From Amycolatopsis xylanica (GTDB taxonomy: Bacteria > Actinomycetota > Actinomycetes > Mycobacteriales > Pseudonocardiaceae), in assembly GCF_900107045.1 (NCBI RefSeq), contig NZ_FNON01000009.1, forward strand, positions 248,001-312,000: 64,000 nucleotides of DNA, written 5' to 3'. Under the pieces are notes generated by a model. It was not told the origin of the DNA. It searched no databases and worked only from the letters and a program-made list of their open reading frames with translations. Every line of letters starts with the position of its first letter. Positions within the stretch are counted from its first letter, which is position 1. Shown piece by piece: positions 51,814-59,059 of this stretch. The translations under genes and the position numbers were made by a program.

Positions 51814-53051
51814 ACGTCCGCGAAGCCGAACGGCTGACCGAGGTCGCGACGCGGCCGCTCCCCCTTTTGTTCCGTAACAAGAACTTCGCGGCCGTCTGGC
51901 TGGGCCAGGTGCTCAGCCAGGGTGGCACGCGGATCTACCAGATCGCACTGCTGTGGTGGCTGCTCGGCCAGCTGCCCGCGTCGTCGCGCGGCCTGTCCGC
52001 CGGTGCGTTCCTGGTGGTCGGTGCCCTGCCATCACTGCTGCTGGCAGGGCGCATCGGCAGGCTCATCGACTCGGTGCCCGCGCGCCGGGTGATGCTCCGC
52101 GCCGAGGTCGTCGCGGGCGTGCTGGTCTCCGGTCTCGCCGTGCTGGCGTACCTGGACTCGGTGCCGGTGTGGCTGGTCTACCCGATCGGGCTGGCCCTCG
52201 CGACGTGTCAGGCGTTCTTCGACCCGTGCCTGATGAAAGCGCTACCAGAGCTGCTCGACGGCGCCGACATGGAGCGCGCGGTCGGCTTCGGGACGTCGAC
52301 GCAGTCGGTGGCGAACTTCGCGGGCGCCGCGTTCGGCGCCGGCCTGCTGGCGACCGTCGGCTTCGCGGGCGCGGTGGCGATCAACGCCGCCACGTACGTC
52401 GTCGCCGCGCTGTGCCTGCTCTACGCCCGTTTCAACGCGCTGCCCGCCGGTCCTTCCGCTGCGGCGGAGAAGAAGCAGGGCACGTGGGCGTTTCTCGGCT
52501 CGCTGCCGGGAGTGCGGCCGCTGCTGGTCTGCTTCGCCGCGGTGAACTTCTTCTCCGCGCCGACGCTGCTGGTGCTGCCGCTGTACACGAAGTCCGTGCT
52601 CCAGCAGGGGCCCGCGACGCTGGCGACACTCGAGTCCGCACTGTGGCTCGGGCTGCTGCTCGGCGCGTTCGGCGCGGTCCGTGTGCCGACACGCGGCCGG
52701 ATCACCCAGTTCGGCGCGGTCTGCATCGGCGCGTTCGGCCTGTTCCTCGCCGTGCCGGGGCTCGTCGTGTCCGGCCCGGTCTCGATCGTGACGCTCGCGC
52801 TCGCCGGCTTCTGCCTCGGCGTGTCGAACGTCAAGTTCACCGCCCTCTTCCAGGCGGTCGTCCCGCCGGAAGCCAAGGGCCGGTTCTTCGCCGCGATGAT
52901 GGCTTCGGTCACCGCGACGTTCCCGGTGGCGTTCCTCGCCTTCGGTGCGATCGGCGACGCCATCAGCCCGCAATTGCTCTGCCTGGTTCAGGCGGCAGGC
53001 CTGCTGGTGATCGGTTTCGTGCTCTCCAGGCTGCCCGAGCCGACCCAGTAA
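51810..53051 (+). CDS. MFS transporter, probable exporter of the operon product
   Basis: 413 residues with about twelve membrane segments. FRNKNFAAVWLGQVLSQGGTRIYQIAL and GRLIDSVPARRVML are typical of the MFS-3/enterobactin-exporter group. The gene overlaps the ligase gene by four bases and ends the chain of overlaps, so export of the small molecule made by the four enzymes, or self-protection, is the natural reading. Confidence 0.88.
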   Translation: MNVREAERLTEVATRPLPLLFRNKNFAAVWLGQVLSQGGTRIYQIALLWWLLGQLPASSRGLSAGAFLVVGALPSLLLAGRIGRLIDSVPARRVMLRAEVVAGVLVSGLAVLAYLDSVPVWLVYPIGLALATCQAFFDPCLMKALPELLDGADMERAVGFGTSTQSVANFAGAAFGAGLLATVGFAGAVAINAATYVVAALCLLYARFNALPAGPSAAAEKKQGTWAFLGSLPGVRPLLVCFAAVNFFSAPTLLVLPLYTKSVLQQGPATLATLESALWLGLLLGAFGAVRVPTRGRITQFGAVCIGAFGLFLAVPGLVVSGPVSIVTLALAGFCLGVSNVKFTALFQAVVPPEAKGRFFAAMMASVTATFPVAFLAFGAIGDAISPQLLCLVQAAGLLVIGFVLSRLPEPTQ

Positions 53052-53155
53052 TAAGTCAAGTTACCCGCTGGTCATGACCCATCCGGGTTGTTTCGCCGTG
53101 CCCGGAAAACACTACCGCTTAGTACGGCTGTCGCCGTGACGAAAGGATCCATACC

Positions 53156-53344
53156 GTGGTTGGCGTGAGCATCGCTATCTCAGACCCCGAGACCATGACC
53201 GAGCTGATCGCGGACTGCAAGTGCATCCCCGACACGCTCCACGCGGAGCTCCCGCTCCCGCAGCCCCCGGCCGCCCGCCGCTGGACCCACGACGACATCT
53301 GCAAGTGCGCGCCCCAGGTGGACGGCATGGAGATGTTCGTCTGA
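53156..53344 (+). CDS. 62-residue peptide with two Cys-Lys-Cys motifs
   Basis: A GTG start with AAAGGA about 8 bases upstream and a strong terminator 17 bases after the stop mark this as a real small gene. The N-terminal half is acidic (SIAISDPETMTELIADCKC), then comes a Pro-rich hinge (LPLPQPPAARRW) and the end DDICKCAPQVDGMEMFV. The CKC pairs are 33 residues apart. They could bind metal, form disulfides or be modified, as in a precursor or carrier peptide. It lies 104 bases after the MFS gene, within its possible transcript. No known peptide-modifying enzyme is nearby. Family not recognised. Confidence 0.72.
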   Translation: MVGVSIAISDPETMTELIADCKCIPDTLHAELPLPQPPAARRWTHDDICKCAPQVDGMEMFV

Positions 53345-53360
53345 CGAACACCGCAAGCAC

Positions 53361-53396
53361 GAAGAAGGCCCCCGGCGACGGCCGGGGGCCTTCTTC
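53361..53396 (+). terminator. Terminator after the small peptide gene
   Basis: GAAGAAGGCCCCCGGC pairs perfectly with GCCGGGGGCCTTCTTC around a 4-base loop, 17 bases after the stop. Confidence 0.85.
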
Positions 53397-53423
53397 ATGT
53401 TCGGGGTTCCCAGCGGCCCAGCG

Positions 53424-53486
53424 TGTCGTCCATCCATGCACGCGTGTCGTCCATCCATGCACGCTTGTCGTCCATCCGCGCACCGG
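53424..53486. repeat. Three tandem 21-base repeats
   Basis: TGTCGTCCATCCATGCACGC recurs with a period of exactly 21 bases at 53424, 53445 and 53466, the third copy diverged. The stretch 53397-53649 otherwise holds no gene; 53487-53579 shows nothing recognisable. The TGTCGTCC word is shared with the palindrome at 7638. Confidence 0.65.
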
Positions 53487-53579
53487 CGACGCACGCACCA
53501 GGAACGAGAGTGGCTTATGTGTGGCTCAGCGTTCCCAAGGTGGCGTTTGTGCGTTCCAGCCGACCTCGGCACGAACGAA

Positions 53580-53637
53580 GAAGGGGTCGTGAGTGGCTAC
53601 GCCGGTTAGAACCGGCAATGCCACTCACGACCCCTTC
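53580..53637. terminator. Palindrome before the erpA stop (family C, copy 3)
   Basis: GAAGGGGTCGTGAGTGGC pairs with GCCACTCACGACCCCTTC, with an inner GCCGGTT/AACCGGC. Likely terminator for the minus-strand erpA-like gene. Confidence 0.65.
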
Positions 53638-53649
53638 GTCGGTGAGGCT

Positions 53650-54024
53650 TTAGTGGAACGAGTCGCCGCAGGCGCAGGAGCCGGTGGCGTTCGGGTTGTC
53701 GATCGTGAAGCCCTGCTTCTCGATCGAGTCGACGAAGTCGATGACCGCGCTGGACACGTACGGCGCGCTCATCCGGTCCACGGCGACCTGGAGGCCGTCG
53801 AAGTCGCGGAAGAGGTCGCCGTCGAGCGTGCGCTCGTCGAAGAACAGCTGGTAACGCAGGCCGGCGCAGCCACCGGGCTGGACGGCGATGCGCAGGTGCA
53901 TGTCGTCGCGGCCCTCCTGCTCGAGCAGGGCCTTCGCCTTGGCAGCCGCGGCCGCGGTCAACGTCACGCCGTGGGTGGCTTCGCCGGCCTCGGTCTGCAC
54001 GTCGCCGGTTTCAGCGGTCGTCAT
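53650..54024 (-). CDS. erpA: Iron-sulfur cluster insertion protein (HesB/IscA/ErpA family)
   Basis: 124 residues from the ATG at 54024 (GAGGAG upstream). A-type carrier that passes Fe-S clusters to target proteins. The three conserved Cys are in QPGGCAGLRY and the C-terminal GSCACGDSF. The N-terminal 20 residues are an acidic extension. From memory it matches Rv2204c, which fits the order asnB ... erpA ... cobT. It could supply BioB, NadA or QcrA, but no direct link is seen. Confidence 0.92.
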   Translation of the reverse strand: MTTAETGDVQTEAGEATHGVTLTAAAAAKAKALLEQEGRDDMHLRIAVQPGGCAGLRYQLFFDERTLDGDLFRDFDGLQVAVDRMSAPYVSSAVIDFVDSIEKQGFTIDNPNATGSCACGDSFH

Positions 54025-54148
54025 GGCACTCCTCAAGTTCAACGTCTATGGACACTCCCGGTGCTTCCAACACCGGTGTGCCCTGATCTGTTCCACTCCA
54101 TGTTCGCACATCACGTGACCTGCCGGACATGACGCGGCACACGGGCCA

Positions 54149-54154
54149 TATCCT
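54149..54154 (+). promoter_or_regulatory. -10 box of a leaderless transcript (DUF3043 gene)
   Basis: TATCCT ends 6 bases before the GTG of the DUF3043 gene. Confidence 0.4.
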
Positions 54155-54160
54155 GGTCAG

Positions 54161-54805
54161 GTGAGGTTCCTGCGCCGTAGCTCCGCCACCGAGACCGATG
54201 CCCCCGACTCCGTCGAGGAGCAGATCGACGTTCTGCCCAAGAACGTCACCGCCGGGAAGGGCCGTGCCACCCCCAAGCGGCGCGAGGCCGAGGCGAAGAA
54301 ACGCGGCCCGGTGGCGCCGCCGCCCACCACCATGCGCGAGGCGATGAAGCGCAACAAGGAGCTCCGGAAGGCCAACCCGGTCTCCAAGGACGAGCGCCGC
54401 GCCGCCGCCAAGGAGCGCCGCGACCGGATGATGGCGGGCGAGGACAAGTACCTGCTCCCCCGCGACCGCGGCCCAGTGAAGGCCTACGTCCGTGACCTCG
54501 TGGACACGCGCCGTAACCTGCTCGGCCTGTTCATGCCGCTCGCGATCCTCGTGTTCGTGGCGATGCTCGTGCCGAACACGCGCATCCAGCAGTACGCGAC
54601 CCTGCTCTGCACGCTGATGCTGCTCGCGATGATCGTCGAGGGCTTCCTGTCCGGCCGCCGCATCTCCAAGGCCGTCCGCGAGAAGTTCCCGAAGGAGGCC
54701 GTGAGCGGCCGCTCCATCGGCTGGTACGCCTTCATCCGCGCGAGCCAGATCCGCAAGCTGCGCGTCCCGAAGCCGCGCCTGCGCCCCGGCGACGCCATCA
54801 GCTGA
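54161..54805 (+). CDS. DUF3043 membrane protein
   Basis: 214 residues. The first 110 are strongly basic and charged (KRREAEAKKRGP, KDERRAAAKERRDRMMAGED), followed by two adjacent helices (LLGLFMPLAILVFVAMLV, YATLLCTLMLLAMIVEGFL) and a basic tail. This is the DUF3043 layout of actinobacteria (Rv2206-like, from memory). The basic part would face the cytoplasm. GTG start without a ribosome site. Function unknown. Confidence 0.82.
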   Translation: MRFLRRSSATETDAPDSVEEQIDVLPKNVTAGKGRATPKRREAEAKKRGPVAPPPTTMREAMKRNKELRKANPVSKDERRAAAKERRDRMMAGEDKYLLPRDRGPVKAYVRDLVDTRRNLLGLFMPLAILVFVAMLVPNTRIQQYATLLCTLMLLAMIVEGFLSGRRISKAVREKFPKEAVSGRSIGWYAFIRASQIRKLRVPKPRLRPGDAIS

Positions 54806-54816
54806 CCCAGGCTTCA

Positions 54817-54868
54817 GGGGTCGTGAGTGTTGCGGCCGGTTAGAACCGGCCGCAACACTCACGACCCC
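54817..54868. terminator. Palindrome after the DUF3043 gene (family C, copy 4)
   Basis: 25-base perfect arms (core GTCGTGAGTGTTGCGGCCGG) with a 2-base centre. It starts 12 bases after the stop. Confidence 0.75.
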
Positions 54869-54942
54869 ATTTTTCGCGCGCTCCGGGATATCGTTTACTC
54901 GCTGTTCAGGCGGGGTCGTTAGCAAGGCGAACGTTCTCGGGT

Positions 54943-54948
54943 TAGAGT
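54943..54948 (+). promoter_or_regulatory. -10 box of a leaderless transcript (aldo/keto reductase gene)
   Basis: TTAGCA (54919-54924), 18 bases, TAGAGT, then the ATG after 6 bases. Confidence 0.45.
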
Positions 54949-54954
54949 GCGGCC

Positions 54955-55944
54955 ATGGAGTTTCGTCGCCTTGGCCGCAGTGGCCTCAACGTCAGTGAGA
55001 TCTCGTACGGGAACTGGATCACCCACGGCTCCCAGGTCGAGGACGAGCAGGCCCAGTCCTGCATCAAGGCCGCGCTCGACGCGGGCATCACCACGTTCGA
55101 CACCGCCGACACGTACGCGAACACCGCGGCGGAGACCGTGCTCGGCAAGGGCCTCAAGGGCCTGCGCCGCGAGAGCCTGGAGATCTTCACCAAGGTCTAC
55201 TGGCCGACCGGCCCCAAGGGTCCGAACGACTCGGGCCTGTCGCGCAAGCACATCATGGAGTCCGCGCACGCCTCGCTGAAGCGTCTCGGCACCGACTACG
55301 TCGACCTCTACCAGGCACACCGGTTCGACCGGACCGTGCCACTGGAGGAGACCATGCTCACCTTCGCCGACCTCGTGCGGCAGGGGAAGGTGCTCTACGT
55401 CGGCGTCTCGGAGTGGACGGCCGAGCAGATCACCCAGGGCGCCGCGCTCGCGCGCGAGCTGAAGGTGCCGTTCATCTCGAACCAGCCGCAGTACAACATG
55501 CTGTGGCGCGTCATCGAGCCGCAGGTCGTGCCCGCGTCCGAGCGCGAGGGCCTGTCGCAGATCGTCTGGTCGCCGATCGCGCAGGGCGTGCTCACCGGCA
55601 AGTACAAGCCGGGCCAGCCGTTCCCGGCCGGTTCCCGCGCCACCGACGAGAAGGGCGGCGCGAACTTCGTGCAGCGCTTCCTCAACGACGAGGTGCTCGA
55701 GCGCGTCACCAAGCTGGAGCCGCTCGCGGCCGAGGCCGGGCTTTCGCTCGCGCAGCTGGCCGTCGCGTGGGTGCTGCAGAACCCGAACGTCGCCAGCGCC
55801 ATCATCGGCGCCTCGCGCCCGGAGCAGGTGCACGAGAACGTCAAGGCCGCGGGCGTGAAGCTGGAGCCCGAGCTGCTTCAGGCCATCGACGAGGTGCTCG
55901 ACGGCGTCATCGAGCGGGACGCGACGCTCACCAGGAGCCCGTGA
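54955..55944 (+). CDS. Aldo/keto reductase
   Basis: 329 residues, NADPH-dependent TIM-barrel oxidoreductase of the KCNAB/YghZ-like group. The catalytic set Asp-Tyr-Lys-His is visible: TFDTADTYAN (Asp, Tyr), FTKVYWP (Lys) and LYQAHRFD (His). Cofactor motifs lie near the end (SAIIGASRPEQVHEN). Its last 17 bases overlap the end of the convergent ispD-like gene. Substrate unknown. Confidence 0.92.
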   Translation: MEFRRLGRSGLNVSEISYGNWITHGSQVEDEQAQSCIKAALDAGITTFDTADTYANTAAETVLGKGLKGLRRESLEIFTKVYWPTGPKGPNDSGLSRKHIMESAHASLKRLGTDYVDLYQAHRFDRTVPLEETMLTFADLVRQGKVLYVGVSEWTAEQITQGAALARELKVPFISNQPQYNMLWRVIEPQVVPASEREGLSQIVWSPIAQGVLTGKYKPGQPFPAGSRATDEKGGANFVQRFLNDEVLERVTKLEPLAAEAGLSLAQLAVAWVLQNPNVASAIIGASRPEQVHENVKAAGVKLEPELLQAIDEVLDGVIERDATLTRSP

Positions 55945-56611
55945 GCACCTGCTCCGCGACCGTGAGGTCGTGGGGATAGGTGATCTTGAAGTTCTCCTCG
56001 CGGCCGGGCACCCAGCGCACCGGCAGCGGGGAGAACTTTTCCATACAGGAAGCCGTGTCCGTGCCCAGGAAGCCCTCGCGCTCGGCCTGCTCGTAGACCT
56101 CCAGCAACGGCTTGGCGAGGAAACCCTGCGGTGTCTGCACCCGGACGGCGTCCGCCAGGAAACCGCCCGTGGTGGCGGTTTCCGAGGCGGGAACGATGTC
56201 GTGCGCCGCGAGGCCGGGCACCGCGCCGCCGTGCTCACGGGTCACCCGGAGCACCTCGCCGATCAGCGCGGGACTCACCAGCGGGCGAGCCGCGTCGTGG
56301 ATCAGCACGGCGTCGACGGACCCGTCCGCGATGCGGGAAGCCAAGTGCCGCAACGCGTTCAGCTCCGATTCTTGGCGTGTCCGTCCACCATGGACAAGCT
56401 CGACGTCGAGCCCGTCGGTGACCTCCGCCGCCAGGTCGGCGTCCTCGGGGCGGATCACCAGCAGGAGTACGCCGATCTCGGGGACCTGGTGGAAGGCGTC
56501 GAGCGACCACGAGGCCACCCGGCGGCCGGCGACGGGCAGGTAGACCTTGTTCATCTTCGCGCCCACGCGCGAGCCCGAACCACTCGCGAGGACCACACCG
56601 GCAGCTGTCAC
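55928..56611 (-). CDS. ispD: IspD-like cytidylyltransferase
   Basis: 227 residues from the GTG at 56611; an in-frame start 14 codons earlier has no support. The nucleotide loop is AAGVVLASGSGSRVGAKMNKVYLPVAGR. Further motifs: HGGRTRQESELNAL, VLIHDAARPLVSP, RVQTPQGF and ENFKITYPHDL. It would make CDP-methylerythritol for isoprenoid synthesis. The genome may hold another ispD beside ispF, so this could also be a paralogue with another alcohol-phosphate substrate. TATCTT lies 6 bases before the GTG. Confidence 0.82.
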   Translation of the reverse strand: MTAAGVVLASGSGSRVGAKMNKVYLPVAGRRVASWSLDAFHQVPEIGVLLLVIRPEDADLAAEVTDGLDVELVHGGRTRQESELNALRHLASRIADGSVDAVLIHDAARPLVSPALIGEVLRVTREHGGAVPGLAAHDIVPASETATTGGFLADAVRVQTPQGFLAKPLLEVYEQAEREGFLGTDTASCMEKFSPLPVRWVPGREENFKITYPHDLTVAEQVLTGSW

Positions 56612-56617
56612 AAGGCC

Positions 56618-56623
56618 AAGATA
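56618..56623 (-). promoter_or_regulatory. -10 box of a leaderless transcript (ispD-like gene)
   Basis: TATCTT on the minus strand ends 6 bases before the GTG. Confidence 0.4.
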
Positions 56624-56675
56624 GTGGTCACCGGTAGGTTGATCCCGGCTCACCCGCTACGACGAAAGGCCAGGC

Positions 56676-57755
56676 GTGGACGCGGACACCATCATCGAGT
56701 TCGCCGAGATCGGGGCGCCGGACGAGCACGCCCGCTCGGCGGCCATCGAGCTGCACGGCAAGCTCATCAAACCGGCCGGATCGCTGGGCAAACTGGAGGA
56801 GCTCGGCGTCTGGATCGCCGCCTGCCAGGGCCAGTCCCCGCCGCGCCCGTTCACCCGGCCCCGTGTCGTCGTCTTCGCCGCCGACCACGGCATCTCCGCC
56901 AAGGGCGTCTCCGCCTACCCGCGTGAGGTCACCGGCCAGCTGGTCGGCAGCCTGCTCACCGGCGGCGCCGCGATCAACGTGCTCGCCGCCTCGGCAGGCG
57001 CCTCGGTGCGCGTGGTGGACATCGCCGTCGACACCGACGCGCCCGCGACCCGCTCGATCGGCGAGTTCAAGGTCCGCCGCGGCTCCGGCTCGATCGACAC
57101 CGAAGACGCGCTGACCGACGAAGAGGTGCGCGCGGCCATCCGCGCCGGCATGAAGATCGCCGACGCCGAGGTCGACGGCGGCGCGGACCTGCTCGTGGCC
57201 GGCGATCTCGGCATCGGCAACAGCACCCCGGCCTCGGTGCTGGTGGCGGCGCTGACCGGGTCGGAGCCGGTCGCGGTCGTCGGCCGCGGCTCCGGCATCG
57301 ACGACGCCACCTGGATGCGCAAGGCGATCGCGGTCCGCGACGGCCTCCGTCGCGCCCGCCGCGTACTCGCCGACCCGATCCTGCTCGTGCGCACGGCCGG
57401 TGGCGCGGACATCGCCGCCATCGCCGGTTTCCTCGCCCAGGCGGCGGTCCGCAAGACCCCGGTCATCCTGGACGGCCTCGTCGCGGGCGCGGCCGCCCTG
57501 ATCGCCGAGGAGCTCGCCCCCGGAGCCCGCCAGTGGTGGGTCGCGGGCCAGCGCGGCGGCGAGCCCGCGCACGCGCTGCTGCTCGACCACCTCGACCTGG
57601 AACCCGTGCTGGACCTCGACATCCGCCTCGGCGAAGGCACGGGCGCGGTCGCCGCGCTCCCGCTCCTCTTCATGGCCACCCGCGTACTGGCCGAGATGTC
57701 CACCCACGACCAAGCCGGGGTCGCGGGCCCCCTCACCCCGCCCCCGACCCCCTAA
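56676..57755 (+). CDS. cobT: Nicotinate-nucleotide--dimethylbenzimidazole phosphoribosyltransferase
   Basis: 359 residues. It makes alpha-ribazole phosphate for the lower ligand of cobalamin. Motifs: KPAGSLGKLEELGVWIAACQ, VVFAADHGISAKGVSAYP, GDLGIGNSTPASVLVAALTG with the catalytic Glu region, and LDLDIRLGEGTGA. GTG start with AAAGG upstream. cobS and cobU are not adjacent here. It ends against a family-A palindrome. Confidence 0.95.
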   Translation: MDADTIIEFAEIGAPDEHARSAAIELHGKLIKPAGSLGKLEELGVWIAACQGQSPPRPFTRPRVVVFAADHGISAKGVSAYPREVTGQLVGSLLTGGAAINVLAASAGASVRVVDIAVDTDAPATRSIGEFKVRRGSGSIDTEDALTDEEVRAAIRAGMKIADAEVDGGADLLVAGDLGIGNSTPASVLVAALTGSEPVAVVGRGSGIDDATWMRKAIAVRDGLRRARRVLADPILLVRTAGGADIAAIAGFLAQAAVRKTPVILDGLVAGAAALIAEELAPGARQWWVAGQRGGEPAHALLLDHLDLEPVLDLDIRLGEGTGAVAALPLLFMATRVLAEMSTHDQAGVAGPLTPPPTP

Positions 57756-57760
57756 GTTTT

Positions 57761-57845
57761 AGCCCGAAAGCCACTTTCGTCAGGTCTCATCTGACGAAAG
57801 TGGCTTTCGGGCTATCACACCTGCCGGAAGTGGCTTTCGGGCTTT
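57761..57845. terminator. Palindrome between convergent genes (family A, copy 3)
   Basis: AGCCCGAAAGCCACTTTCGT pairs with its complement, and a third arm (CTGCCGGAAGTGGCTTTCGG) follows. It fills the gap between cobT and ilvE. Confidence 0.7.
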
Positions 57846-57851
57846 GGGCGG

Positions 57852-58955
57852 CTAGGCGAGGGGGACCATCCAGCCGTGGGGGTCCTCGCGGGTGCCTTCC
57901 TGGATGCCGGTGAGGGCGTTGCGGAGCTTCATGGTGAGCTCGCCCGTCTGGCCGCCCGAGACGGAGAACTCGCCGCCCGCGTGCTTGACGTGGCCGACCG
58001 GGGTGATGACCGCCGCCGTGCCGCAGGCGAAGACCTCGGTCAGCTCGCCGGAGGCGGCGGCCTTCTCCCACTCGTCGGTGGAGATCTTGCGCTCCTCGAC
58101 CGTGTGACCGAAGTCCTTCGCCAGCTGGAGCAGGGACTTGCGCGTCACGCCCGGCAGCAGCGAGCCGGTCAGCGACGGGGTGACCACACGGGCGTCGGCG
58201 CCGGAGCCGAAGACGAAGAACAGGTTCATCCCGCCCATCTCCTCGACCCAGCGGCGCTCGACCGCGTCGAGCCAGACGACCTGGTCGCAGCCCTTTTCGA
58301 CGGCCTGCGCCTGCGCCACGAAGGACGCCGCGTAGTTGCCTGCGCACTTGGCGAAGCCGGTGCCGCCGGGCGCCGCGCGCACGTACTCGGTGGACAGCCA
58401 CACGCTGACCGGCTTGATGCCGCTCGGGAAGTACGGGCCAGCCGGCGACGCGATGAGCGCGTACAGGTACTCACCGGCCGGGCGGTTGACGCCGAGGCCG
58501 GTCTCGGTCGAGATCATGAACGGGCGCAGGTAGAGCGACTCGCCCTGCTTGGTCGGCACCCAGCGCTCGTCGACGGCGATGAGCTCGCGCAGCGAGTCGA
58601 GGAAGATCTCGTCCGGCAGCAGCGGCATCGCGAGGCGCTCGGCGGAGTCGCGGAACCGGCTCGCGTTGGCGTCGGGCCGGAAGGAGGCGATGGAGCCGTC
58701 CGGCTGGCGGTAGGCCTTCAGTCCCTCGAAGATCGCCTGTCCATAGTGGAGGACCGAGGTGGCGGGGTCGAGGGTGAACGGCGCGTACGGCCCGACGACG
58801 GCGTCGTGCCAGCCCTTCGCGGTGCTCCATTTCACGGTGACCATGTTGTCGGTGAAGTAGGTGCCGAAACCGGGCTTGGCCAGTACTTCCGCGACGCGCT
58901 CCGGGCTCGCGGGCTGCGGGTTCGGGATGTGGTCGAACTGCGTCGTGGTCGTCAT
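57852..58955 (-). CDS. ilvE: Branched-chain amino acid aminotransferase
   Basis: 367 residues from the ATG at 58955. Fold-type IV PLP enzyme for the last step of Val, Leu and Ile synthesis. The PLP Lys is in GFAKCAGNYAAS. Other motifs: HYGQAIFEGLKAYR, LYLRPFMISTETGLG and EMGGMNLFFVFG. TATCGT lies 6 bases before the ATG and no ribosome site is present. Two direct repeats lie upstream of the -10 box. Confidence 0.95.
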   Translation of the reverse strand: MTTTTQFDHIPNPQPASPERVAEVLAKPGFGTYFTDNMVTVKWSTAKGWHDAVVGPYAPFTLDPATSVLHYGQAIFEGLKAYRQPDGSIASFRPDANASRFRDSAERLAMPLLPDEIFLDSLRELIAVDERWVPTKQGESLYLRPFMISTETGLGVNRPAGEYLYALIASPAGPYFPSGIKPVSVWLSTEYVRAAPGGTGFAKCAGNYAASFVAQAQAVEKGCDQVVWLDAVERRWVEEMGGMNLFFVFGSGADARVVTPSLTGSLLPGVTRKSLLQLAKDFGHTVEERKISTDEWEKAAASGELTEVFACGTAAVITPVGHVKHAGGEFSVSGGQTGELTMKLRNALTGIQEGTREDPHGWMVPLA

Positions 58956-58961
58956 GTGGTA

Positions 58962-58967
58962 ACGATA
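58962..58967 (-). promoter_or_regulatory. ilvE: -10 box of a leaderless transcript (ilvE)
   Basis: TATCGT on the minus strand ends 6 bases before the ATG. Confidence 0.45.
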
Positions 58968-58971
58968 ACGC

Positions 58972-58997
58972 TTAGTCGGAAGAGCGTTAGTCGGAAG
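58972..58997. promoter_or_regulatory. Direct repeats upstream of ilvE
   Basis: TTAGTCGGAAG occurs at 58972 and 58987, 15 bases apart, across the place where the ilvE -35 box should lie. It may be a regulator site. Confidence 0.4.
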
Positions 58998-59047
58998 TCC
59001 CTCTACTTTCCTGAAGCGTACGTCCCACACCCGGCCACGCTTCGAAC

Positions 59048-59053
59048 TAGGAT
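59048..59053 (+). promoter_or_regulatory. -10 box of a leaderless transcript (small membrane protein)
   Basis: TAGGAT ends 6 bases before the GTG at 59060. Confidence 0.4.
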
Positions 59054-59059
59054 GGCGGT

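Noticed and set aside
53156..53344. Lanthipeptide or other known RiPP precursor
   Set aside because: No dehydratase, cyclase, YcaO, radical SAM or leader peptidase gene lies near, and the core lacks Ser/Thr. Left as unknown small peptide.
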